From: an uncultured Pseudomonadota bacterium
Lineage (GTDB): Bacteria; Pseudomonadota; Gammaproteobacteria; Burkholderiales; Burkholderiaceae_C
Direction: 5' to 3'
Assembly: GCA_945952465.1 (NCBI GenBank)
Contig: CAMFIB010000006.1
Coordinates: 59,661 to 123,660, forward strand
Length of the DNA: 64,000 bases
The notes under the pieces were generated by a model that was given only the letters and a program-made list of their open reading frames with translations, was not told where the DNA came from and did no database searches. Both the position numbers and the translations under genes were made by a program. Shown here piece after piece: positions 32,734 through 39,812 of the stretch; the first letter of the stretch is position 1, and every line of letters begins with the position of its first letter.

Positions 32734-32878
32734 GAGACCCCTGAAGGCGTTGTTGAGAGGCCTTCAGTGTCTGGCGCGGCGCGGAAAAAGTGGCTTTTCT
32801 TTGCGCCCGGTCATTCAATATGGGCTGGCGGGTATCGAAATGCGATACCCGGCACAGCCAACGGCAACGCGGCTGCGG

Positions 32879-33262
32879 CTACGCCGGTTCCCGGAACTGC
32901 ACGACGTTGCCTTCGGGATCGTGGCCGTCGCAGGCGCGAAAACCCCGTGCCGCCCATTCGTTGGCCGAGGGGTCGATCACGCCGCCGTGCGCCGATGCGA
33001 TGCGCCGCGCCGCCGCCAGGTTGGCCACCGGCAGGCACAGCTTGATGGGCGTGCTCTCGCGGCGCAACGGCGGCGACGCGATCTCGATGCGCGCCGCGAC
33101 CGCTGCCGGAATGCCATGCACCACCAGTTGCATGGCCTCGCCGTCGAGCACCACATGAGCGGTGCCGGTCTCCAGGCGGGCCAGCCCGGCGGTCGCGGCG
33201 TAGAAGGCGGCGAGCTTCTCCACGTCTTTCGCGAACACCACGGCGCTCGGTTTGGGCAACAT
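32879..33262 (-). CDS. VOC (glyoxalase/bleomycin resistance) superfamily protein
   Basis: A 127-residue metal-dependent-fold protein with the VOC beta-alpha-beta pattern: KPSAVVFAKDVEKLAAFYAA at the N-terminus and RACDGHDPEGNVVQFREP at the C-terminus, the typical last strand with its acidic residue replaced by Gln in VVQF. Substrate unknown. It follows the SRPBCC gene by 8 bp and is probably cotranscribed with it and the acetyltransferase. Confidence 0.8.
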   Translation of the reverse strand: MLPKPSAVVFAKDVEKLAAFYAATAGLARLETGTAHVVLDGEAMQLVVHGIPAAVAARIEIASPPLRRESTPIKLCLPVANLAAARRIASAHGGVIDPSANEWAARGFRACDGHDPEGNVVQFREPA

Positions 33263-33270
33263 GGCGTGCT

Positions 33271-33717
33271 TCAACCCGGAATGGTGGGCTCGACGAGCTG
33301 GGCCAGCAGCACCAGCGACTCCTGCCAGCCGAGGTAGCAGGCCTCGGGAGGAATCATGGCCGGAATGCCTTCGTGAAGCACCTGCAGCTCGGTGCCGCAC
33401 GACACCGCCGTGAACGTGATGGTCTTGCGCATCTCGCCGGGCAGGTGGGGGTCGTCGAAGCGGTCCACCTGGACGATGCGCTGGCCGGGCACCAGCTCCA
33501 GGTAGTCGCCGCCAAACGAGTGGCCGCCGCCCGTGGAGAAGTTGGTGAACGACATGCGGTACGAGCCGCCCACCCGCGCGTCGATGGCGTGCACGGTGGC
33601 GGTGAAGCCGTGCGGCGGCAGCCATTTGGCGAGCGCGGCGGCGTCGAGAAAGGCCTTGTACACGCGCTCGGGCGGCGCGCGCAGCACGCGGTGCAATTGA
33701 ATGGTGCCGGTGGTCAT
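33271..33717 (-). CDS. SRPBCC/AHSA1 domain protein
   Basis: A 148-residue START-like protein: IQLHRVLRAPPERVYKAFLD at the N-terminus, GGSYRMSFTNFSTGG in the middle, and a C-terminal helix GWQESLVLLAQLVEP. Such proteins bind hydrophobic ligands or act as Hsp90-activator-like domains; function here unknown. Start ATG 33717 lies 14 bp after the GNAT gene stop. Confidence 0.85.
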   Translation of the reverse strand: MTTGTIQLHRVLRAPPERVYKAFLDAAALAKWLPPHGFTATVHAIDARVGGSYRMSFTNFSTGGGHSFGGDYLELVPGQRIVQVDRFDDPHLPGEMRKTITFTAVSCGTELQVLHEGIPAMIPPEACYLGWQESLVLLAQLVEPTIPG

Positions 33718-33731
33718 AGGTGGCCTTTCTG

Positions 33732-34208
33732 TCAGAGGGATGGGGCGGCCGGCGCAATGTCGAAATGCAGCACGTCCTCGCGCACGCCGAGCTGGGTGTA
33801 GAGCGCGATGGCGGGGTCGTCGCCATGGTCGGCCTGCACGAAGATCGCATAGATGCCGCGTTCGGCCGCGAGCTGCTGCAGCAGCTTGATGCACGCGGTG
33901 GCCACGCCCTGGCGGCGGCGCGCCGCACTCACCGCGAGGTCGTAAATGTAGAACTCGGAGCGGGCCTGCTCGAACTTGGGCAGCACGTAGCCGGCCAGCC
34001 CGCCGATCACCTGCCCCTGCGGCGTACGGGCCACCACCGCCACAAACCCGGGGCCGGCCAGCAACTGGTGCAGGTAGGCGTCGTTGGGCTGCAGCGCGGT
34101 GTAGGTGGCGACGTCGTCGAACGCGGCGCCGAACATCGCGAGCAGCTCGCGCAGCACCGCGACGTCGGCGGCGCCGAGCACCCGAACGTCGAACCGCGCC
34201 GCCGACAT
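33732..34208 (-). CDS. GNAT acetyltransferase resembling AAC(3)-I aminoglycoside 3-N-acetyltransferases
   Basis: A 158-residue GNAT protein with blocks typical of AAC(3)-I enzymes: FDDVATYTALQPNDAYL, AGYVLPKFEQARSEFYIYDL, AVSAARRRQGVATA (acetyl-CoA loop), FVQADHGDDPAIALYTQLG and a C-terminal HFDIAP. These match what I recall of AAC(3)-Ia nearly residue for residue in the conserved stretches. Base composition is like the rest of the chromosome and no integron or transposon features flank it, so it looks native. Activity on drugs is unproven. Confidence 0.8.
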   Translation of the reverse strand: MSAARFDVRVLGAADVAVLRELLAMFGAAFDDVATYTALQPNDAYLHQLLAGPGFVAVVARTPQGQVIGGLAGYVLPKFEQARSEFYIYDLAVSAARRRQGVATACIKLLQQLAAERGIYAIFVQADHGDDPAIALYTQLGVREDVLHFDIAPAAPSL

Positions 34209-34220
34209 CGCGCGTTCAGG

Positions 34221-34610
34221 TCAGAGCAGTTCGGCGGGCACGTTGCCGCCGTTGTCGGCGATCTTCTGCAGCACCGTCTTGTGCAGCCAGATGTTCATCT
34301 GCGCCGAGTCGCCCATCTTGTCGGCCGGGCAGCCCAGCTCGGTGGCGAGCTGCTTGCGCGCGTCCAGGCTGCTGTCGATGCCGAGCAGCTTCAGCAGGTC
34401 GACGATGGAGGTCTTCCAGTTCAGCTTCTGCGGGTTCTGCGCGGCCAGGCCCTCGAGCTTGCCGACCACGTCGACCACCGAGATGGCCTGCACCGCGGGC
34501 GGCGCGACGGGTGCCGGCGCAGCGGCTTCGGCGGCAGGCGCCGGGGCCGGGGCGGCTTCCGCCTTGTGACCGAAGCCGAGTTTTTCGAGGATGGTTCCGA
34601 ACAGGCTCAT
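34221..34610 (-). CDS. DUF3597 domain protein
   Basis: A 129-residue protein with an N-terminal MSLFGTILEKLGFGHKAEA, an Ala/Pro-rich linker (~20-42), and a helical domain with LNWKTSIVDLLKLLGIDSSL and a terminal KIADNGGNVPAELL, which match the DUF3597 family I recall. It is soluble and uncharacterised. It is 12 bp upstream of the acetyltransferase gene. Confidence 0.8.
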   Translation of the reverse strand: MSLFGTILEKLGFGHKAEAAPAPAPAAEAAAPAPVAPPAVQAISVVDVVGKLEGLAAQNPQKLNWKTSIVDLLKLLGIDSSLDARKQLATELGCPADKMGDSAQMNIWLHKTVLQKIADNGGNVPAELL

Positions 34611-34737
34611 GGCATTTTCCTCTGGATGGGTGTGAATGGACGGGCCAGCTTAGTCGACTGCGCCGCCACGCGTGTGACGGCGCCATGAGACACGGCAGGG
34701 CGCCGGGTTTTTGCCGGCGGCCGCCCGCGCCCCCGGT

Positions 34738-36672
34738 TCAGGCGGCCAGCAGTGCCGCCACCCGCGCCTGCAGGTCTTCCGGCGTCACGGCCTCAGCCGC
34801 CACCGGCGTGCCGACGTTCAGGCCCACCCGGCTGAAGAAGCCGCGCCGGAACGGCCTGGTCATGGCGGCGCCTTTTTCCACACGGCTGAAAAAGCTGCCC
34901 CACAGGTTGGTGAGCGCCATCGGCACCACGGGGGGGTCGATGCCGTCGGCCTTGGCGCGGGCCAGGATCTTCATGATGCCGCCCCGGAAGGGCTGCAGCT
35001 CGCCGTCTTTCGTCAGGCCGCCTTCGGGAAAGATGGCGAGCAGGTCGCCCTCGCGCAGCACGCCAGCGGCAGTCTCGAACGCGGCCTCGTAGGACGCGGG
35101 GTCTTCCTTCTGCGGCGCGATGGGAATGGCCTTGCCCAGCCTGAACAGCGTGCCCAGCACCGGCGTGGCGAAGATGCGGTGGTCCATCACGAAGCGGATC
35201 GGGCGCGGGCTGGCGGCCATGAGCAGCACCGCGTCGACAAAGCTCACGTGGTTGCAGACCAGCACGGCCGGGCCTTCGGCGGGGATGCGCTCCACGTGGG
35301 CCGGCTGGAAGCGGTAGACCAGGTTGCACAGCACCCAGGCAACGAAGCGCAGCAGATACTCCGGCACCAGCAGGAAGATGTAGACCGCGACCACCGCGTT
35401 GGCGATGCCCACCGCCAGAAAGATCTGCGGGATGGTGAAGCCGGCCTTGAGCAGCGCGCCGGCAATGACGGAACTGCCGATGAGGAACAGCGCGTTCAGG
35501 ATGTTGTTGGCGGCGATGATGCGGGCGCGGTGCGTGGCCGCGCTGCGCAACTGGATGAGCGCGTACATCGGCACGCTGTAGAGCCCGGCGAACAGGCTCA
35601 GCAGCAGCAGGTCGGCCATCACGCGCCAGTGCGCGGCAATGGCGATGAACTGCGCGGCGCTCAGGCTGTCGGCCGGCGGCAGGCCGCGGCAGGCGAAGTA
35701 CAGGTCGATCGCGAACACGCTCATGCCGATCGCGCCCAGCGGCACCAGGCCGATCTCGACCTGCCGGCGGCCCAGCACCTCGCACAGCAGCGAGCCCACG
35801 CCGATGCCCACCGAGAACACCACCAGCAGCAGCGAGGCCACCTGCTCGTTGCCGTGCAGCACCTCCTTGGCGAAGGCCGGGAAGTTGCTCAGGAACACGG
35901 CGCCGAAGAACCACATCCAACTGATGCCCAGCAGCGAGCGGAACACCACGATGTTGCCGCGCGCCAGCTTCAGGTTGCGCCAGGTTTCCGTCACCGGGTT
36001 CCAGTTGATCTTGAGGCCGGGGTCGGTGGCTGCGGTGGGCGGAATGGCCTGCGCCACCGCGCGGCCCGCCAGTGCCAGCAGCACGCAGCCGATGGCCACG
36101 TCGCGGTGGCCGGTGCCGGGAATGGCGACCAGCAGGCCGCCCGCCACGTTGCCCAGCAGAATGGCGACGAAGGTGCCCATTTCCACCATGCCGTTGCCGC
36201 CGGTCAGCTCGCGCGGCTGCAGCACCTGCGGCAGGTACGCGAACTTCACCGGCCCGAAGACGGTGGAATGCAGCCCCATGAGGAAGGTGCAGACCAGCAG
36301 GATCACCGGGTTGCCGGCCACAAAGCCCCAGGCCGCCAGCGCCATGATGCCGATCTCCAGGTTCTTGACGAAGCGGATCATCGCCGTCTTGTCGAACTTG
36401 TCGGCGAGCTGGCCGCTGGTGGCCGAGAACAGCAGGAAGGGCAGGATGAACAGCGCCCCGATCACCAGCCCCGCCATGGCCGGCTGCATCCAGCTCACGC
36501 TGAGCTGGTAGGTCACCATCACGGTGAAGGCGAACTTGAACAGGTTGTCGTTCGCAGCGCCGGAGAACTGCGTCCAGAAGAAGGGGCCGAAGCGGCGCTG
36601 GCCGAGCAGCGCGAACTGGTTGCCGTGTGCGCCATCGGGCGTGGCGGCGGCGTCGCGGTGGGTGGTGGTCAT
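34738..36672 (-). CDS. MFS transporter fused to a PlsC-type acyltransferase (LplT-like lysophospholipid remodelling)
   Basis: A 644-residue fusion. Residues ~15-420 are a 12-helix major facilitator of LplT type (FGPFFWTQFSGAANDNLFKF, LMGLHSTVFGPVKFAYLPQV). Residues ~440-640 are a 1-acylglycerol-phosphate acyltransferase domain with NHVSFVD (the HX4D motif), FPEGGLTKDGEL and a proline-rich VPMALTNLW. It would flip and re-acylate lysophospholipids; the AMP-binding domain of E. coli Aas is absent. ATG 36672 was chosen because the transporter homology begins shortly after; the frame is open a further 62 codons upstream. Confidence 0.85.
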   Translation of the reverse strand: MTTTHRDAAATPDGAHGNQFALLGQRRFGPFFWTQFSGAANDNLFKFAFTVMVTYQLSVSWMQPAMAGLVIGALFILPFLLFSATSGQLADKFDKTAMIRFVKNLEIGIMALAAWGFVAGNPVILLVCTFLMGLHSTVFGPVKFAYLPQVLQPRELTGGNGMVEMGTFVAILLGNVAGGLLVAIPGTGHRDVAIGCVLLALAGRAVAQAIPPTAATDPGLKINWNPVTETWRNLKLARGNIVVFRSLLGISWMWFFGAVFLSNFPAFAKEVLHGNEQVASLLLVVFSVGIGVGSLLCEVLGRRQVEIGLVPLGAIGMSVFAIDLYFACRGLPPADSLSAAQFIAIAAHWRVMADLLLLSLFAGLYSVPMYALIQLRSAATHRARIIAANNILNALFLIGSSVIAGALLKAGFTIPQIFLAVGIANAVVAVYIFLLVPEYLLRFVAWVLCNLVYRFQPAHVERIPAEGPAVLVCNHVSFVDAVLLMAASPRPIRFVMDHRIFATPVLGTLFRLGKAIPIAPQKEDPASYEAAFETAAGVLREGDLLAIFPEGGLTKDGELQPFRGGIMKILARAKADGIDPPVVPMALTNLWGSFFSRVEKGAAMTRPFRRGFFSRVGLNVGTPVAAEAVTPEDLQARVAALLAA

Positions 36673-36782
36673 GAAGGCATCACCTTTCGGTCGTGTTGGG
36701 CGCGGCGCGCGAGGTGGCGTCGATTCTGCACGGTTTCGGTGACGGCATGCTTCAATCCGTGCGACCTGACGCCAGCTCGCCA

Positions 36783-36809
36783 AAAGCAAACGCAGCGCCG
36801 CGTTGCTTT
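36783..36809 (-). terminator. Hairpin after the orphan secreted protein gene, possible terminator
   Basis: AAAGCAAACGC and GCGTTGCTTT pair around a 6-nt centre, about 70 bp after the stop of the 36882-37454 gene in minus-strand sense. The T content after the stem is modest (TTTTGG), so this is a weak call. It separates the AT-rich pocket from the acyltransferase fusion gene. Confidence 0.45.
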
Positions 36810-36881
36810 GCGCAAACATTCCCAAAGGCCGTAGAAAGAATTTGCGGCCCGTATCCACTGCACTCTTGAAATGGATCCTTA

Positions 36882-37454
36882 TTAGAAATCCCTCAATCCT
36901 CGGCGCAGTTTCTCTTCGCGTTCACGAACAGCATCAAGCATGTAGTTCAGCGCCACTACGCCGGGAAACTTTGGCTGACCGTAATCAGTGATCTCCATAA
37001 TGTTGCCGCCAACATACCAAATCTTTCTCCATTTGGCAGGTGTCAGCCCCTGGGCATCCGATCCCCTCTCGCTGGGTTGACCGAATTTTTTAGTGGCAAT
37101 TTCAGCCGCTAGATCAATGCTGAAGTTAGCCAATACCAACATTACGAATGAGACACGCCCATCGCGAAACGTTGCATGCCCGCTGATGACGCGCTGTCCT
37201 GCGAATGAGGTGCGAGCTTCGCATGCTGCCGCAGAATCCACCTTTTCACACTGTGCACTTTCGTAGCGGCACTCCCCATTGTCACCGCAGATGAAGTCTG
37301 GAAGACGCTGTTTAAAGATCGATAGCGAGCCTCCTATCGGAAACCCTTTATAGCTGAGCGGCTCGGTACCAGCACGACTTATCGGAGCGATCGTCGTTAG
37401 CATCAATCCGAGAATACAAAAATGAGCGAGTTTCAGTGTCATTTGCTTCATCAT
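36882..37454 (-). CDS. Orphan exported protein in an AT-rich pocket
   Basis: A 190-residue product with an N-terminal signal peptide (LAHFCILGLMLTTIAPISRA, cleavage near residue 28). The mature part begins with GTEPLSYKGFPIGGSLSIFK and has four cysteines in a short stretch (FICGDNGECRYESAQCEK, then AACEA) likely to form disulphides. No named family recognised. Codons are unlike the neighbours (many A/T third positions), which suggests recent acquisition. Confidence 0.7.
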   Translation of the reverse strand: MMKQMTLKLAHFCILGLMLTTIAPISRAGTEPLSYKGFPIGGSLSIFKQRLPDFICGDNGECRYESAQCEKVDSAAACEARTSFAGQRVISGHATFRDGRVSFVMLVLANFSIDLAAEIATKKFGQPSERGSDAQGLTPAKWRKIWYVGGNIMEITDYGQPKFPGVVALNYMLDAVREREEKLRRGLRDF

Positions 37455-37821
37455 TCATAAACTAGTGCCGCAAAAAGTCGAGCTGAATGCTCAACAGCAA
37501 CCGCATGTTTAACGCGCACGAATCCTTGGACCCCCAACAAATTGGGGCCGAGCAACTAACCAATTGCGAAGTAACCGTATCCGGTGACCGAATCGTTTCC
37601 CGATGAAAGTAGAGCTCGATTCATTTGTCGGCCTCGACGACCTAACGGTCGCCCCACCAAAACTGCAATCTCAAAATTTCTAGTGCGATGGCTATGAAGC
37701 ATTCGGTCTTTTAGTGAATAGAGAGAGCAGCAGCGATTTCTTATCGGCTGAAGTATCGATATCTGAACTAATTCGTAGGTATGCCGCTCTCTTCGGAGTT
37801 ATCCGTGAGCCGGAGTAAACC
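37455..37821. other. AT-rich intergenic region, no gene found
   Basis: About 367 bp of clearly lower GC than the rest of the window, between the divergent secreted-protein gene (minus) and the XRE regulator (plus). It must hold both promoters. The weak ORFs in it overlap the regulator's reading frame and lack ribosome sites. No inverted repeat long enough to suggest an insertion end was found. Confidence 0.5.
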
Positions 37822-38553
37822 ATGAGCACCACCGCCGACCTCGTGCTGGCCCTGAAAAAGGAGCTGAAAAGCGCGCACATGACCTATGCCGACCTCGCCC
37901 GCGCGCTGGGCATGGCCGAGTCCAGCGTCAAGCGCATGCTGGCCAAGGGCGACATGCCGCTCTCGCGCATCGACGCGATCTGCCGCGCGCTGAAGCTGGA
38001 CTTCGCCGACCTCGCCCGCCGCGTGGCCGACGCGCAACCGCTGCTGGCCGAAATGACGCAGGAGCAGGAGCGCGCCGTGGTGGCCGACAAGAAACTGCTG
38101 CTGGCCGCCATCTGCGTGCTCAGCCAATGGACGCTGGAACAGATCACGGCCTATTACCGGCTCAGCGAGGCCGAGGGCATCAAATACCTCGCGCAGCTCG
38201 ACCGCATCGGCATCATCGAGCTGCGGCCGCTCAACCGCTACCGCCTCAAGCTGGCCAAGACCTTCCGCTGGCGGCCGCACGGCCCGGTGATGACCTACTT
38301 CCGGGAACACGCATTGATGGACTACTACGCCGGCGGCTTCGACGGCCCCGGCGAGGGCCTGCTGATGGTGCACGGTGCGATCAGCCGCGCGCTCGCCCCG
38401 GCCTTCCTGGAACGCATGCAGCGCGTGGCCCAGGATTTCGCGCAGCAGCATCTGGCCGACCAGAAACTGCACGAGACCGACCGGGAAGGCTACACGCTGC
38501 TGCTGGCGATGCGGCGCTGGGAGTTCGAGGCGTTCGCGGCGTTGCGGCGCTGA
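37822..38553 (+). CDS. XRE-type helix-turn-helix regulator with C-terminal domain
   Basis: A 243-residue protein. Residues ~5-62 are a lambda-repressor-like HTH (LVLALKKELKSAHMTYADLA, LGMAESSVKRMLAKGDMPLS). Residues ~75-130 look like a second helical/winged segment (LLLAAICVLSQWTLEQITAY). The C-terminal half is helical with a basic patch (RRLNRYRLKLAKTFRWRP-like). Ligand and targets unknown. It converges on the CI-like gene with 10 bp between stops. Confidence 0.8.
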   Translation: MSTTADLVLALKKELKSAHMTYADLARALGMAESSVKRMLAKGDMPLSRIDAICRALKLDFADLARRVADAQPLLAEMTQEQERAVVADKKLLLAAICVLSQWTLEQITAYYRLSEAEGIKYLAQLDRIGIIELRPLNRYRLKLAKTFRWRPHGPVMTYFREHALMDYYAGGFDGPGEGLLMVHGAISRALAPAFLERMQRVAQDFAQQHLADQKLHETDREGYTLLLAMRRWEFEAFAALRR

Positions 38554-38563
38554 CGCGGGCAGC

Positions 38564-39259
38564 TCAGATCGTTTCGCCCTGCTGGTGAACCACGCGGCCA
38601 ATCAGCAGCGCATGCGGTGCAGCCAGCGCCTTGCGGGGAAAGCGCAGGTGGTTGTCGGCCACCAGCCACCAGACGCCACCGTCTCGCAGCAAGCGGCGCA
38701 GCAGGCAGGCCCCTTCGAAATTCACCGCGAACACCTGGCCGTCCACGGGGTCCACCTGTTGCGAGCTGACCGTGACGACGTCGCCCGGATACAGCGAAGG
38801 CTGCATGCTTTCGTCGCCCACCCGCAGGGCGAGCAGGGCCTCAGGGCGATGCCCGCGTGCCGCCAGCCACTCCGGCGAAAACACCACCGCCGGCCCCTCG
38901 GCCCGTTCCGCCGTGAAACGGTGCTCGCCGGCGCTCAACGACAGCGCCACCAGGTCGATGGCCACGACCTCGGGCGGTGAACCGCCCACCGCATAGGGCG
39001 CCGCAGGTTCCCGCGCCACAACGCGCGCCGAAGCCTCCTCGAACCAGCCCTCCATGCCGTGCAGCGCTTCGATGGCGCGCACGGTTTTGTCCGACACGAC
39101 CCGGCTGCCGGTCAGCATCTGCCGCATGAAAGCGCCGTCGCGGTAACCCAGCAGCCGCGCGAACGCCGTGACATTGCCGACCGTCAGGCGGGCAACCGCC
39201 TGCTCCAGACGCTGCCGGCGAAGCATTTGCAGTGCGGTTTCGTCGAGGGGTGAAGACAT
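38564..39259 (-). CDS. CI-like repressor with S24 (LexA-type) peptidase domain
   Basis: A 231-residue phage-repressor-type protein: N-terminal helical DNA-binding domain (~15-70, VTAFARLLGYRDGAFMRQML) and C-terminal S24 fold with LRVGDESMQPSLYPGDVV; the nucleophile would be Ser151. The general-base lysine expected in the VKRL-like block is Arg188 (CLLRRLLRDGG), so self-cleavage may be lost. It faces a Cro/YdaS-like gene across a 169-bp gap with several dyads. No phage structural genes follow. Confidence 0.85.
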   Translation of the reverse strand: MSSPLDETALQMLRRQRLEQAVARLTVGNVTAFARLLGYRDGAFMRQMLTGSRVVSDKTVRAIEALHGMEGWFEEASARVVAREPAAPYAVGGSPPEVVAIDLVALSLSAGEHRFTAERAEGPAVVFSPEWLAARGHRPEALLALRVGDESMQPSLYPGDVVTVSSQQVDPVDGQVFAVNFEGACLLRRLLRDGGVWWLVADNHLRFPRKALAAPHALLIGRVVHQQGETI

Positions 39260-39266
39260 GCCAAAT

Positions 39267-39306
39267 GGTTAAAGAAATAACCGATTGGTCAAAACATTGA
39301 TCAATC
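39267..39306. promoter_or_regulatory. Operator-like dyads next to the CI-like gene start
   Basis: Two adjacent inverted repeats lie 7-47 bp upstream of the CI-like start: GGTTA AAGAAA TAACC (39267-39282) and GATTGGTC AAAACATT GATCAATC (39283-39306, one mismatch), the latter containing the perfect palindrome ATTGATCAAT. Their position suits autoregulation of the repressor. Confidence 0.6.
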
Positions 39307-39358
39307 ATTCCCCAGATCGGCTGGCTGGGTAGCGTCTGAAACGCAAGAATTTGAAAGA

Positions 39359-39387
39359 GTAGCATAAGCTACAGTTGCAAATGCTAC
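39359..39387. promoter_or_regulatory. Operator-like dyads next to the Cro-like gene start
   Basis: GTAGC ATAA GCTAC (39359-39372) is a perfect 5-bp-arm palindrome; together with ATGCTAC at 39381-39387 it gives a second inverted pair GTAGCAT...ATGCTAC. They lie 42-70 bp before the Cro-like ATG, a different half-site from the dyads near the CI-like gene, so two binding proteins may share this gap. Confidence 0.6.
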
Positions 39388-39428
39388 CTTTTTCAGTACC
39401 ATGCGTAGCCGTTGCTCCTGCATCCGGC

Positions 39429-39683
39429 ATGAATTTGAACGACTACCTCCACCTCGACGGCGCGCCCACCATCCGCGAATTACGCAGGCGCATGGCGGAG
39501 CACGGGTCAGCCGTCAAGAGCGATGCCCAGATCCGTCAGTGGCAGCACCACTATGCACAGCGGGTTCCGTCGCCGCTGAACTGCGTCGCCATCGAACTCG
39601 CCACCGAAGGCCGCGTCACCCGCCGGGACCTGCGCCCCCACGACTGGGCCCTGATCTGGCCTGAACTGACCGCCCTCCTCTGA
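39429..39683 (+). CDS. Cro/YdaS-like DNA-binding protein
   Basis: An 84-residue product from ATG 39429 (MNLNDYLHLDGAPTIRELRR) ending in RVTRRDLRPHDWALIWPELT, the ending typical of YdaS/Cro-type proteins. An ATG at 39375 would add 18 residues without homology-like features. Divergent from the CI-like gene and 129 bp upstream of the polysaccharide synthase on the same strand, so read-through into that operon is possible. Confidence 0.8.
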   Translation: MNLNDYLHLDGAPTIRELRRRMAEHGSAVKSDAQIRQWQHHYAQRVPSPLNCVAIELATEGRVTRRDLRPHDWALIWPELTALL

Positions 39684-39812
39684 ACATGAACGCCAATCCT
39701 TCACGCAGCCTCAGTGCCGCGCGCTTCGGCGCGGCCGGCACCTTCCATCCGGCGGGTCAATCCACTGTCCACCGCGCAGCTTCCACCACTTCCGGCAGCC
39801 GCCTCCACCGCC

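Noticed and set aside
36680..37821. Insertion sequence in the AT-rich pocket
   Set aside because: No transposase-like frame, no long terminal inverted repeats and no obvious target duplication.
37692..37880. 62-codon minus-strand frame at the start of the XRE regulator
   Set aside because: Overlaps the regulator's N-terminal HTH coding region and has no ribosome site.
38564..39683. Prophage or integrated element
   Set aside because: The CI/Cro-like pair is present but no integrase, terminase, capsid, tail, or att-like direct repeat was found nearby.
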